Origin: CAZUCE01 sp964619265 | GTDB taxonomy: Bacteria; Planctomycetota; UBA1135; GCA-002686595 | Direction: 5' to 3' | Length of the DNA stretch: 64,000 nucleotides | Assembly: GCA_964619265.1 (NCBI GenBank) | Contig: CAZUCE010000010.1 | Location: 1-64,000, forward strand | Shown here: one piece after another, positions 41,038 to 50,681 of the stretch | Position numbering within the stretch: the stretch's first letter is position 1 | Layout of the letters: the number at the start of each line of letters is the position of its first letter | Notes under the pieces: model-generated | What the model was told of the DNA's origin: nothing | Databases searched by the model: none | The model's input: the letters and a program-made list of their open reading frames with translations, nothing else | Translations under genes and position numbers: made by a program

Positions 41038-44000
41038 TCAGGGCGCGAGGATCAACTCGAGCCCGGGGCTCGAAAACAGATCGCCGCGGGTGTTCGTTCC
41101 GAACGCCTGGGACTGGAACGGAATGCCGGCCAGTGCCGAAGAGCCGTTTGCTTCCAAGAAACTCTCGCCGCGGGTGTCGGTGACAAACGGGAGCAACGAA
41201 AGAACGACGCCGGCCACCGACGAAGTGCAGCCATCGCCGAACGGCAGGTTGCCGCGATTGTTGGTGATTGCGATGAACCCAAGCGCGCCCGGTTCGCTGC
41301 TGACGATCGCGAATTCGAACGGTTGATCGCCGCTGGGCGTCCCGGTGACCTCGAACTCGAGCGAAGCATCGCCGCAGGCGTTTCCGAACGGCTCGGCGAC
41401 CCACATATCGAGCAGAGGTAGCGGCAGCGAGTGAAGCTCGCGACCATGCAGCCCATCTTCGGCGGCGAGCAGCAGGGCGCCCCCGAGGCGGATCGGTTCG
41501 CCAGGGAAGGCCGAGGCGCCTCCTGGATTGATGTCGGCGACCAATTTCGTGCCGGGCCCGGATCCATCGGTCAGCCACAGCTCTGATCCGCTGGCACCGT
41601 TGTTGTTGGGGAAGACGAGCTGGGGGCTGGTGGCGGGTCTGGCAAATCCGAACCCGGAGGTGGAGGTGGTGCCGGCCGGCGAGAGCTCGAGCAGCAGCGC
41701 GGTTCCAGCCGGTGTTCCATCGGTGCCCCAAAGTTGCACCGAGCCATCGGCGAGCTGCTCGCGGAAAAAGCCTGTGGCTTCGCTCACGCCAAGTCCGCCG
41801 GGCTGGGCGCCACCGGGGAGGCTGGCGAGCTGCACCGTTCCGCCGGAGGTTCCGTCGGTTGCGAACGGCTGCAAGAGGCCGCTCGCGTCCTTCGCGAGGA
41901 ACAACAGGGCAGATCCGAGCGCCACCAGATCGCGCGGGTCGCTGGAAGCGCTTCCGGGCAGCAGGTCGCTGACCAAGGTTGTGCCGGCCGCGGTTCCGTC
42001 GCTGCGAAACAGCTCGCGGCCGGAGCTCGCGCTTTGGGCCTGGAAGTAGAGGAAGCCGCCCGCGGGAACCAGCGGGGTGGGGAACCCGACTCCGCTGGAC
42101 GCTCCGGGATTCAAATCCGCGACCAGTTGGAGGTCGCCGGGCACACCGGACGTTTTGTACAGCTCGGTTCCGGCTCCATCCTCGGGGTAGTTCAGCCGCA
42201 CGAAGAGCTCGCCGCCGAATTCGACGGCGTCGCCGACGATCAATCCAAACGGCGCAAGGGTGCTTTCCAGGAAGATCTCGGTGCCGGCTGGCGTGCCGTC
42301 GGTGCGCCACAGCTTTGAGCCACCCAGCGTGATCGTGGAGAAGTACACGCGTCCGTCGTAGGGGATGCCCTCCGAGCCCGACAAGAAGGTGTCGATGGGG
42401 CCCGGCGAGAGGTCGCCGAGCAGCATGGTTCCGGCCTGGGTGCCGTCGGTGATCCACGGCTCGGCGCCGGCCGCGTCGCTGCTTGCGAAGAAGAACAGGC
42501 GATCGCCGAGGGGCGTGAGCCCGGCCGGATCCGAGCCGTTTGGGCCGGCGGTCAGATCGGCGACGCGAGAAGTGCCGAGGGTCGTGCCGTCGGTCATCCA
42601 CAATTCCCGGCCCGCGGTTTCGTCTTCGGCCGTGAAGAACACGCGGTTGCCAACTCGCGTCAAATTCTCGGGAGCCGAACCCTCGCTGGTTTCACCGGGG
42701 AACAGGTCGCCGAGCAGATTGGTTCCCGGCTCGGTGCCGTCCGTGCGGAACAGCTCGAGACCCACGCTGCTGGATTCGGCGGCGAACAGGACCTGACTGC
42801 CCGTGCTCAACATGCCGGAAGGGGACGAGCCGATCGGGCCCGGTTCGAGGTCGGCGACGAGTTGGGTGCCGGGGGAAAGGCCATCGGTTTTCCAAAGCTC
42901 GGAGCCGGTCGAGGCGCTCGAAGCCTGGAAGTAAAGTTCGCCAGCGAACCAGGCCGTGTCGAGCACGCCGTTTGGGTCGAGGGAACTGGACGAGAGCGGG
43001 TTGATGTCCGCCAGGAGCCGCGTGCCAGCCTCGGTGCCGTCGCTGATCCAAGGCTCGGTCCCGGTTGCAGGGTTGGATGCGAGGAAGAACAGCTCGCCGT
43101 TGATCTCGGCGAGTGGAATCGGGTTGGAGGAGTTGAACAAGGGACCGCCATCGGCGAGGTCTGCGACCAGGCCCGTACCGGCCGCGGTGCCGTCGGTGGC
43201 GAACAGCTCGACGCCTTGGGGGCCGGAGTCGGCCGCGAAGTAAACCAGGCCGCCGGCTTCGAGGAGATGCTCGGGATTCGAATCGCCGCCCGGCAAGAGG
43301 TCGAGCAGCGGACCGGTTCCCGAGAGGGTCCCGTCCGAGGTCCACAGCTCGAGGCCATTCACGTCGTCGCGGGCGGGGAACAGAAATTGGCTGCCGAGCG
43401 TGACCCAATCCCTCGGCGTTTCGACCCGTCCGTTGGTCAGGTCGGCGAGCGGAAACGTCCCAGCCGCCGTTCCATTGGAAGCCCACACGCGCCAGGTGTC
43501 GAGCGGGACGGAGAACGCCGCGTAGAGCAGTTGGTTGCCATTCGAAACGAGCGGCGGAAGCTCGAACAGGCCGACGCCGTCCGAACCTGGAATCGTGTCG
43601 AGCACCAGGGTGGTTCCCGCGGAGGTTCCGTCGGTGCGCCACAATTCGCAACCGAGGCTCCCGTTGTCCGCGAAGAAATACAGGTGGGGACCGAGCTGCG
43701 CAAACCGCTGCGGGAACGAACTTGCCGCTCCGGGGTTCAGGTCGGCGAGCAGGCTGGTGCCCGAAAGCGTGCCGTCGGTGACCCACGGCTCAAAACCGGT
43801 ACCCGGCGCGTTGGCCACGAACAGCACGAGACCGCCCGGAAGTTCTGTGAAGGAACTTGGGCTCGAGCTTTGGACCCCGGGCTGGAGGTCGGCCAGCAAG
43901 GCCGGTTGGCCGGCGCCGTCGAGCGTCCAAAGCTCGCGGCCGTGGGTGGCATCGGAGGCCGCGAAAAGCACCAGGTCGTTCAGATGAAACAGATCCCCGG

Positions 44001-44142
44001 GGCCGGAGCTCGGCTGCACCCTGGGGGCGGCGGTGTTGATGTCGAGCACCAGGTCCTGAGCTCCCCTGGCCTGATCCGCCACGGTCCAGACTGCAGCCGC
44101 CATCCAGGCGGTGGCTAGCCAGGGGGAGGAAATGGGGCGCAT
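41038..44142 (-). CDS. Secreted ELWxTDG-repeat protein
   Basis: The 1034-residue protein starts with a signal peptide (WLATAWMAAAVWTVADQARG). About 16-18 units of roughly 50 residues follow, each with the core ELWxTDG-x-x-x-GT-x-LL-x-DL-x-PG (for example ELWRTDGTSAGTTLVLD). These repeats build beta-propellers. The C-terminus leaves the repeat pattern (VTGTPSGDQPFEFAIV ... ANGSSALAGIPFQSQAF ... GLELIL), sharing the tail found in the metzincin and the adjacent propeller protein. A binding or surface-structure role is likely. ATG 44142 gives a clear signal peptide. Confidence 0.9.
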   Translation of the reverse strand: MRPISSPWLATAWMAAAVWTVADQARGAQDLVLDINTAAPRVQPSSGPGDLFHLNDLVLFAASDATHGRELWTLDGAGQPALLADLQPGVQSSSPSSFTELPGGLVLFVANAPGTGFEPWVTDGTLSGTSLLADLNPGAASSFPQRFAQLGPHLYFFADNGSLGCELWRTDGTSAGTTLVLDTIPGSDGVGLFELPPLVSNGNQLLYAAFSVPLDTWRVWASNGTAAGTFPLADLTNGRVETPRDWVTLGSQFLFPARDDVNGLELWTSDGTLSGTGPLLDLLPGGDSNPEHLLEAGGLVYFAADSGPQGVELFATDGTAAGTGLVADLADGGPLFNSSNPIPLAEINGELFFLASNPATGTEPWISDGTEAGTRLLADINPLSSSSLDPNGVLDTAWFAGELYFQASSASTGSELWKTDGLSPGTQLVADLEPGPIGSSPSGMLSTGSQVLFAAESSSVGLELFRTDGTEPGTNLLGDLFPGETSEGSAPENLTRVGNRVFFTAEDETAGRELWMTDGTTLGTSRVADLTAGPNGSDPAGLTPLGDRLFFFASSDAAGAEPWITDGTQAGTMLLGDLSPGPIDTFLSGSEGIPYDGRVYFSTITLGGSKLWRTDGTPAGTEIFLESTLAPFGLIVGDAVEFGGELFVRLNYPEDGAGTELYKTSGVPGDLQLVADLNPGASSGVGFPTPLVPAGGFLYFQAQSASSGRELFRSDGTAAGTTLVSDLLPGSASSDPRDLVALGSALLFLAKDASGLLQPFATDGTSGGTVQLASLPGGAQPGGLGVSEATGFFREQLADGSVQLWGTDGTPAGTALLLELSPAGTTSTSGFGFARPATSPQLVFPNNNGASGSELWLTDGSGPGTKLVADINPGGASAFPGEPIRLGGALLLAAEDGLHGRELHSLPLPLLDMWVAEPFGNACGDASLEFEVTGTPSGDQPFEFAIVSSEPGALGFIAITNNRGNLPFGDGCTSSVAGVVLSLLPFVTDTRGESFLEANGSSALAGIPFQSQAFGTNTRGDLFSSPGLELILAP

Positions 44143-44562
44143 GGCAGGGATGGGGCGGAGGGAGGACCGAATTCTCGAGGAAGGCTTCGGGAAGGCTGGC
44201 GGGGCCGGTCGGCCCACGCAATGGCCCTGGAGCTGCCCTTCGAGCCAGGGCACGGGACAACACCGGCTAAGACGAACCCTATAGGGGGCAGCGTTCCCGG
44301 TACTCCGAGCTTGCCTCACCCCACCGGATCTCGGAGGTCTCAGGCGAAAATCCGCGCAATTCCGTAAAACAAGTGAGAGTCTGCGCCGGTCCTGACGCTG
44401 ACCCACTTGCCCGGTCTCCCTGCCCAGGGGGACCGATTTCCCGGCCCCTTCCTTGGGGACCGGCCTCTTCGGGGAGCCCGCTCCTCGAATCGTTCTCCCG
44501 CGGCTTGTCCTGCCTCCGGGGTCCGCTGATCCAGGCGCGACGCTTTTCCACAGGCCGCCTCC
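44143..44562. other. 420-bp divergent region, nothing recognised
   Basis: It separates two divergent secreted-protein genes and probably contains promoters for both. No RNA gene, repeat or supported small frame is seen. Confidence 0.5.
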
Positions 44563-45819
44563 ATGTTCCCAAGCCGCTTTCTCTGGCGGCTCGGTACTCC
44601 CTGGCTCATGGCGCCCATGAATTTTCAAGTCGGCTCGCTCGCCCTCGCAGGCTTCCTGTCCCTTTCCGCCGCCCCAGTCTTCGGGCAGCTCTTGCACGAC
44701 TCGTACGAGACCACGCTCTTTGTGTTGGCTCCAGATGGGCCGCTCTACACAACCCATGCGGATGGTGGACCGTTCTCGCTGGTTGCCTCGACCGGCGAGC
44801 CCATGTCCTCGATGACCCAGCATCGCGAGACGCTGCTGCTGGGCGCGCAGAGCGGCAACGTGTATCGCTACGACATGAATTCGGGGGCCTTGACCCTGGA
44901 TTTCTTCCTGAACAGCGACCTGCGCGCCATGGCGGTGCAAGGGGATGAGTTGTATGCGGGCGGTAGCAACAGCCTTTTGTTTCGCGTGGACGCGAACTCA
45001 GGCGCCGTGATGGAAATCAACGCACCGGGCTTCGCGATCGAGGCGCTGGCCCCGGACGGCGATCTGCTCTACGCCGGCTCGCCAAACGGAGACATCTTCG
45101 TCGACAGCACCCTCGGCGGCCCCGGATTCGATGCCTTCACCTCGACTCGCAGCGGTCTCGACTCGCTGGGGCAAAGTCATGACCTGCTGTACGTCGGCGG
45201 GGCGAGCGGGATCGTGCGCGTGTTTGAAAAGGCGACCGAGGGGCTGATCTACGCTTACCCGTTGAGTAGCGATGCCGTCTCGATGGTGCGCGATGCGGAC
45301 AACTTTTTGGTTGCGGACTCCGGCGGCACGATCCAGCGGGTCGTCGCCCAGGTCGGGTCGGTGCTCGCGACGACCCAGGCACCGACTCAAATCCAGGACT
45401 TGTGGCTTCCCCAGCCGCTTGGACGACTGACTCCGGCAACCAGCTTTCAGCAGATCCAATCGGGGATCTCCTTGGAATTCACACTGGAAACCAGCCCGGA
45501 TCAAGCCGGCAATTTCCACTTCTTGCTCGGCAGCTTCGGTGGCAACACGCCTGGCCTGATCGTCCAGAACCACCAGTTCCCGCTGAACATGGACGTCTAC
45601 CTCCAGGCTTGCCTTGAGAACTGTCTGGGCGGCGCGCTCAACGGTTGCTTTGGAATCCTCGACGGAGAAGGCAACTCCACGGTTTCGTTCAACCTTGCAA
45701 CGGCGTTGCCCCCGGCCTTGGTTGGCCTCGAGCTGCGCCACGCCTTTTTCATCCTCGACCAGGCCGATCCCGGTGCGATCGTCGGGGTCAGTCAGGCAGC
45801 CGACATGTACTTCCAGTAG
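44563..45819 (+). CDS. Secreted beta-propeller-like protein
   Basis: The 418-residue protein has a signal peptide (VGSLALAGFLSLSAAPVFG) and five to six repeating units with V-Y/L-Y-A/V-G patterns: LLLGAQSGNVYRYDMN, DELYAGGSNSLLFRVD, DLLYAGSPNGDIFVD, DLLYVGGASGIVRVF, DNFLVADSGGTIQRV. The last 120 residues form a separate domain (FLLGSFGG, then CLGGALNGCFG, GNSTVSFNLATALPPALVG) like the tail of two neighbours. ATG 44563 is the longest start; ATG 44608 or 44617 lies nearer the signal core and could be the real one. Confidence 0.82.
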   Translation: MFPSRFLWRLGTPWLMAPMNFQVGSLALAGFLSLSAAPVFGQLLHDSYETTLFVLAPDGPLYTTHADGGPFSLVASTGEPMSSMTQHRETLLLGAQSGNVYRYDMNSGALTLDFFLNSDLRAMAVQGDELYAGGSNSLLFRVDANSGAVMEINAPGFAIEALAPDGDLLYAGSPNGDIFVDSTLGGPGFDAFTSTRSGLDSLGQSHDLLYVGGASGIVRVFEKATEGLIYAYPLSSDAVSMVRDADNFLVADSGGTIQRVVAQVGSVLATTQAPTQIQDLWLPQPLGRLTPATSFQQIQSGISLEFTLETSPDQAGNFHFLLGSFGGNTPGLIVQNHQFPLNMDVYLQACLENCLGGALNGCFGILDGEGNSTVSFNLATALPPALVGLELRHAFFILDQADPGAIVGVSQAADMYFQ

Positions 45820-45938
45820 TCGGCGCCAGACCCGGGAGCCAGACCCGGGAAAGTGGGTTCCACGGGTTCTTGGATCCTCGGGCGTCGCAGTTCGGAATCG
45901 GGCTGCGGCACCGGCAGAACTTCGCTCGCCGCGGGCCG

Positions 45939-48900
45939 TTAGCGCGCTCCTAAGAAGCGCAGGATCTCAATCAACTGACTCGGATCGGGCGCTTCGGTCG
46001 GAGCCAGGTCCACCCGGGCGCGCAAGCCCAAGCCGGCGAGAACCCGGCGGGTGGCCTCCCAGTTGGCGCCGAGGACGGTCTGCCCGGGAAGTCGCGGGAG
46101 GGGGCGGGAAGGATCGGCCAGAACCGCCACGGCCAAACCCTGTTCGGCAAGACCCGGTGCGCTGTCGTCGACGAGTTCGAGGGGCAGCGGCGCGTCGATC
46201 AGAAGCGTCCCGCGGGCGAGTCCGGCAGAACTGACCATCAGGCGGAACGCGATCGTACCGCCCAGCTCTTGGCCAACGAGGATCGTGCGTTCCGGATCTA
46301 CCGGACGGATTTCCCGGAGCGCGCTGATGGCGTGACGGACGCTTGTCTCCGTGGTTCTGGGTCGCGCGACGAGTCGCTCGGGGCTGCCGGCGAAGCTCAT
46401 GCCGAGCTTGGGGTCACGCCGAGTGGGAAACCGTCCACTGGGTGCCAGCAGGCGCGCTTGAAGGGTCTCGGCGATCTCAGCCCAGGGGCCTTGCAGGACT
46501 TCGTCGGGCGTGCTGCCCGAGGCGTGCAGGACGACGAGCAGCGGCGCAGCTTGCTTTGGGTCGAGGCCCGCAGGCTCCCTGAACCGGAGCGTTTTCCAGG
46601 AAAGCTCCGTGGCCGCCAGTTCGTCGCGCAGGCTCTGGATGAACCGCGCGAATCGGGGGTCGCTGTGGAGTGCGCTGAGGTCCGGGTCCTTAGCCGTCAA
46701 GTCAATGGCATCGGGATGGTGCGCGTAGCCGCGATCGGCGGCGCGTTCCAGGGCCGCTAGGGCTTCGCTTGACCTTCCACTCCGCGCGAGGGCGCAGGCC
46801 TGATTGATGTGACTGACCGGGTCGGCTGGCTTGAGTTCGGCGCAAGTGCGGAACGCCTCCAGTGCCTCGTCGAATCGTTCCGCCTGGATCGAAGTGATGC
46901 CGCGCTGCATGGCCTCGCCGTAAGCGCTGCCGGCGAATTGGGCGAGGCCGTGATCGAAGGTCACGCGCGAGCGAGCACCGAAGCGCTGTTCCAGGTCGCG
47001 CGCACCGTCGAGCAGGAGGAGCGCCTGTTCGGGAGCGTTCAGCTCGATCAATCGGGCGGCCCGCCGGCGCAAGCCCAAAATGAGATCCAGATCGATTTCC
47101 ACGGAGCGCTCGATTCGTCCGGTGAACCAGGTGCGAGCGCGGTCCAAGTGATCGTTCGGAAGCTCGAGGATCTGTCCGGCTGTGCGCTCGCCTTCAAGCC
47201 AGTCCAGCTCCAGCTCGAACCACTCGTCCCCAAAGCGAATGTCGCCCCTGGCCTGCTCCAGAAAAGGAGCCGCCCTGTCTAACTCGAGCCGGGCACCTTC
47301 CCGATCGCCAGCGGTGAGCGCAGAGCGAGCTAGTCCGACGTGGGCTCGTCCGGTGAGGGAGGGCTCGGCAGCCGCCCCGAGTGCTTCCAGTGTCTCGAGC
47401 GCCGCCAGGAAGGCGGCGCGAGCTGATTCGCCGTCCCGCATCTCAGCCAGCGCCAACCAATCTTCAGGCCGCAGACCTCCCGCGGGCAAGTTGCTTGAAT
47501 CCTGGGCCATTCGTTCGAGCACTCGCTCAGCGGCTGGCGTGCTGGAGAGTCCCCGGGCGCGGAGCAGGTCGACGGCTCGCTCGCGTGCCCGCAGGGCTGC
47601 AACCGGTTCACCGCGTGCATCTTGGATGGAGGCGAGCAGCTCGAAGCTGCGCGCGCGTTCCGCGGGATCTGGATCCCAATTCCGTTCGCCGATGCCGATC
47701 GCTTTGCGGGCCGACTCGAACGAGGCTTCCAGTTCACCGGAAGCGAGCTGTGCGGTGGCCAAGGAGCGCAGGATGGCGATTGGATCGATCGAAGGGGAAT
47801 TCTCAGAGCCTTCGATGCCCATCGACGCCTCGCGCAAGTATCCGAGTGCCCGGCCGACGTGGCCCTCGGCCAAAGTCAGGTTGCCGAGCGAGGTGAGTTC
47901 CGCCGGGCGCAGCTCTCCGCCTGTTTCCCGGATGGCGCGATCGGCGAGGCCACGGGCGCTCGAGTGGTCGCCCAGCTTCACGTGCAAATCGACCAGCTCG
48001 AACAGGGCCGTCCGGGTTTCGGGGTGGCCGGTGCCGAGTTCGACCTGGCGGATGTTGAACGCGATGTCGAGCAGCGGGAGCGCTTCCAGTTCGCGGCCCA
48101 TGCCCGCCAGGATGCTTGCGACCGTCTCGAGCAGCCCGGCGCGAGTGGCGGGCGCCATTTGTTCGTCCTCGGAAAGCCTCAGCCGGGCGACGTGCAACAG
48201 CTCGCGAGCAGCCGCTCGATCGCCGGGCCGCTGGCTTTGTTCGAGGCCGAGCACGAGGCTCTGCAAGAAACTGGAGACCTCACGGTTCGCTTTTGCTTCG
48301 CGCCTTGCTGCGGCGGCCGATTGGTTGGCCGCGTCGCGCTGCTGTCCGAGTTGGCGCGTGTGAACGGCGAGCGCTACCGGAGTTCCGAGCAGGATGGCGC
48401 CGGCGAGACCCAGGGCCGTGGCTTTCGCTGGATTGCGCCGCGCGCTGCGCAGCACGCGCTTGAGCCGGCCGGGGGCCCGTGCCTGGATCCGCTCGAGGGT
48501 CAGGAAGCGACCCAGGTCGGCGGCCAGCTCGGCGGCGGTTGGGTAGCGATGGCGGGGGGACTTCTCGAGGCACTTCGCACACAGGATCTCGAGGTCGCGC
48601 GGGACCCCCGGCGCCACATGGCGCAGGGCGGGTGGTTCCTCGCGCACGATGCGGCGCAGGAGGTCGGGGGTGTCTCGACCGACCAGCGGGGGCCGCAGGG
48701 AAAGCGCTTCGTACAGCGTCGCGCCTAACCCGTAGACGTCGGTGCGGGCGGTCACTCCGCCGCGATTTGCACTGATTTGTTCGGGGGCCGCGTACTGGGG
48801 AGAGCCGGCGAAGTCACCGGTCAGCGTAAGTCGCCGGTCGTCCATCAGGTGCGCGAGCCCCAGGTCAAACAAATGCGCGCGACCCTCGATGTCGACCAGA

Positions 48901-49625
48901 ATGTTCGAGGGCTTCACATCCCGGTGGACGATGCCCTGCTCGTGCAGATGGTGTAGGCCCCCGGCCACTTCAAAGGCGATGCGACACAGGGTGGCCATCA
49001 GCCCGCGCGAAAACGCATGTTCGTCGGCTCGGCCGCCGTCGATGCGTTCGTCGAACGCGGCACCCAGTGCGGCCAGGGAGGGCGGTTCCCCCGGTTGCGT
49101 TCGGGCTCGCAGGCCATCGAGCAGCTCGGCGAGGGTGACGCCCTTCACGAAGGGCATGGTGTAAAACGGCAAGCCGGCCTCTTCGCCGACTTGGAGCACC
49201 CCGATCACATGCGGATGATCGACCCGGCCGATGGCGGAAACCTCCCGGCGGAAGCGCTCGCGGGCGCGGTCCGACCAGGGCACGCGGGGGTCGGCGGTCT
49301 TCAGGGCGACGAGCTGCCCGGTGGGTTCGTGGATGGCTCGGTAGACGACGCCCATGCCCCCCGAGCCGAGCAGGGTCTCGAGTCGGTAGCCCTTGAAACT
49401 CGGCAGGGATCCGGAGCGCGCCGACTCGGGCAACAGCTCGTCGGGGAGCATGCCGACCGCGGCCAGCCGTTGCAGGTGGACTCGCAGGCCTTTGGCGCTC
49501 TCGGGGGCCTCGGCGCAAACCCTCTCGATGGCCAGCGGCCCGAGCTCGGGACCGAGCTCCAGGCACTTGGCCAGCAGCTCTTCCAGGCGCGCGGCCTCCG
49601 CTTCTTCGTCCTCCGAACTGAGCAT
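45939..49625 (-). CDS. Ser/Thr kinase with TPR repeats and a pseudo-alpha/beta-hydrolase tail
   Basis: The 1228-residue protein has a Hanks-type kinase (about 75-340): GSGGMGVVYRA, ALK, HRDVKPSN (H234-R-D236) and DLG in place of DFG. A membrane helix (ALGLAGAILLGTPVALAV) follows, then about 600 residues of TPR-like helices (LPLLDIAFNIRQVELG, ALSALERAADRGYAHHP-like units). The last 220 residues resemble an alpha/beta hydrolase (LLVVLHASGS, ILVGQELGGTIAF), but the nucleophile elbow is G-Q-E1120-L-G, with Glu instead of Ser, so it is probably a non-catalytic sensor. The ECF sigma gene is divergent 48 bases away, a common planctomycete pairing. Confidence 0.9.
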   Translation of the reverse strand: MLSSEDEEAEAARLEELLAKCLELGPELGPLAIERVCAEAPESAKGLRVHLQRLAAVGMLPDELLPESARSGSLPSFKGYRLETLLGSGGMGVVYRAIHEPTGQLVALKTADPRVPWSDRARERFRREVSAIGRVDHPHVIGVLQVGEEAGLPFYTMPFVKGVTLAELLDGLRARTQPGEPPSLAALGAAFDERIDGGRADEHAFSRGLMATLCRIAFEVAGGLHHLHEQGIVHRDVKPSNILVDIEGRAHLFDLGLAHLMDDRRLTLTGDFAGSPQYAAPEQISANRGGVTARTDVYGLGATLYEALSLRPPLVGRDTPDLLRRIVREEPPALRHVAPGVPRDLEILCAKCLEKSPRHRYPTAAELAADLGRFLTLERIQARAPGRLKRVLRSARRNPAKATALGLAGAILLGTPVALAVHTRQLGQQRDAANQSAAAARREAKANREVSSFLQSLVLGLEQSQRPGDRAAARELLHVARLRLSEDEQMAPATRAGLLETVASILAGMGRELEALPLLDIAFNIRQVELGTGHPETRTALFELVDLHVKLGDHSSARGLADRAIRETGGELRPAELTSLGNLTLAEGHVGRALGYLREASMGIEGSENSPSIDPIAILRSLATAQLASGELEASFESARKAIGIGERNWDPDPAERARSFELLASIQDARGEPVAALRARERAVDLLRARGLSSTPAAERVLERMAQDSSNLPAGGLRPEDWLALAEMRDGESARAAFLAALETLEALGAAAEPSLTGRAHVGLARSALTAGDREGARLELDRAAPFLEQARGDIRFGDEWFELELDWLEGERTAGQILELPNDHLDRARTWFTGRIERSVEIDLDLILGLRRRAARLIELNAPEQALLLLDGARDLEQRFGARSRVTFDHGLAQFAGSAYGEAMQRGITSIQAERFDEALEAFRTCAELKPADPVSHINQACALARSGRSSEALAALERAADRGYAHHPDAIDLTAKDPDLSALHSDPRFARFIQSLRDELAATELSWKTLRFREPAGLDPKQAAPLLVVLHASGSTPDEVLQGPWAEIAETLQARLLAPSGRFPTRRDPKLGMSFAGSPERLVARPRTTETSVRHAISALREIRPVDPERTILVGQELGGTIAFRLMVSSAGLARGTLLIDAPLPLELVDDSAPGLAEQGLAVAVLADPSRPLPRLPGQTVLGANWEATRRVLAGLGLRARVDLAPTEAPDPSQLIEILRFLGAR

Positions 49626-49673
49626 GGCTTTAGGATGGCTCGAAAGGGACTACGATAGGGGGCGAGACGCCCC

Positions 49674-50306
49674 ATGGAGACCCCGAACATCAAAGGCCCC
49701 AGAACCGAGGTTCCCGAAGACCCCAGAACTGCCGAACTGGTCGAGCGGGCGGCGAAGGGGGATCGGCTGGCGATCGAGGAGTTGCTTTCGGACCACGTGG
49801 CTCGCCTGCGGGCCTACGTTCGGCTGAGGATGGGTCCCCGCGTTCGTTCGAAGGAATCCTCCGAAGACCTGGTCCAGTCGGTTTGCCGGGAGGCCCTCGA
49901 GCGGCTCGACGGCTTCGAATTCCGCGGCGAGGCCAGTTTTCGCAACTGGCTGTTCCGCACAGCCGAGCACAAGGTGGTCGACCGGGGGCGCTTCTATGCC
50001 CGGGACAAGCGCGATGCGAGTCGCGAGCGCCCCGTTTCCGCAGGAGCCGAGGATTCGGACATCCTGCGCGGGCTCGAGTCGATGTTCACGCCGAGTCGCG
50101 ACGCGGCGGCCCACGAAGAGTTGGAACGGCTCGATCACGCCTTTGCGGATCTGCCGCCGGACTACCAGGAAGTGATCCTGCTGGCTCGAGTGGTGGGTTT
50201 GCCGCATGCCGAAATCGCCGAACGCATGGGGAAGAGCGTCTCGGCGACCTGGACCTTGCTCTCAAGAGCCTTGGCGCGACTCGCGCGCCAGCTCGACGTC
50301 CAATAG
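49674..50306 (+). CDS. ECF-type RNA polymerase sigma factor
   Basis: This 210-residue ECF sigma factor has region 2 (LRAYVRLRMGPRVRSKESSED, then FRNWLFRTAEHKVVDRGRF) and region 4 (LPPDYQEVILLARVVGLPHAEI then GKSVSATWTLLSRALARLA). It is divergent from the giant kinase gene, and kinases of this type are known to phosphorylate or control their partner sigma factors in planctomycetes; this link is inferred here. No anti-sigma gene is adjacent. Confidence 0.92.
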   Translation: METPNIKGPRTEVPEDPRTAELVERAAKGDRLAIEELLSDHVARLRAYVRLRMGPRVRSKESSEDLVQSVCREALERLDGFEFRGEASFRNWLFRTAEHKVVDRGRFYARDKRDASRERPVSAGAEDSDILRGLESMFTPSRDAAAHEELERLDHAFADLPPDYQEVILLARVVGLPHAEIAERMGKSVSATWTLLSRALARLARQLDVQ

Positions 50307-50358
50307 CCCACACGGGCGTGCCTTCGGCCAGCGGCTCGCATGAGCCCCTCGCAGGCGG

Positions 50359-50681
50359 TCAGGGCGACCCAGCGATCAGCTGGAGCTGTTGGACGCGGCC
50401 GGGGACCGAGGCTGCCTGCACCGTGTGGCACAGTCCATCCGCGGCATAGGCGTAGCCGAAGTCGTCGATTCCAGCGCCGTCGCAAAAGAGCGCCTCGCCG
50501 TCGAGCCGAACCGCGAAGTGACAACCTCCGCCGGGCAGGCCTTACACGCACGGACCCCAGGCCAGCTCAGCCTGCAGCAGTCCTTCGGTTTCCGGTGAGA
50601 GTTGCCCGGCGGCGGGGGCGGATTGGCTCGAGCAGCTCGCCAAAGCGAATCCGAACACCGCGGCCCAGGGCGCGCAACGGA
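50359..50681 (-). pseudogene. Degraded small lipoprotein gene
   Basis: In one minus-strand frame, a lipoprotein-like start (WAAVFGFALASCSSQSAPAA) is followed by helical sequence and then TAA at 50542-50544. The same frame continues after that stop with convincing protein-like sequence (GLPGGGCHFAVRLDGE, then CDGAGIDDFGYAYAADGLCH) to TGA at 50359. No good start precedes the signal-like segment. The simplest reading is a gene with a premature stop just after the parvulin gene. It fills the 375-bp gap between the sigma and parvulin genes. Confidence 0.5.

Noticed and set aside
42692..43786. Long minus-strand frame within the ELWxTDG gene
   Set aside because: It is another frame of the repeat gene, rich in Arg/Pro, as expected for a shadow of repeated coding sequence.
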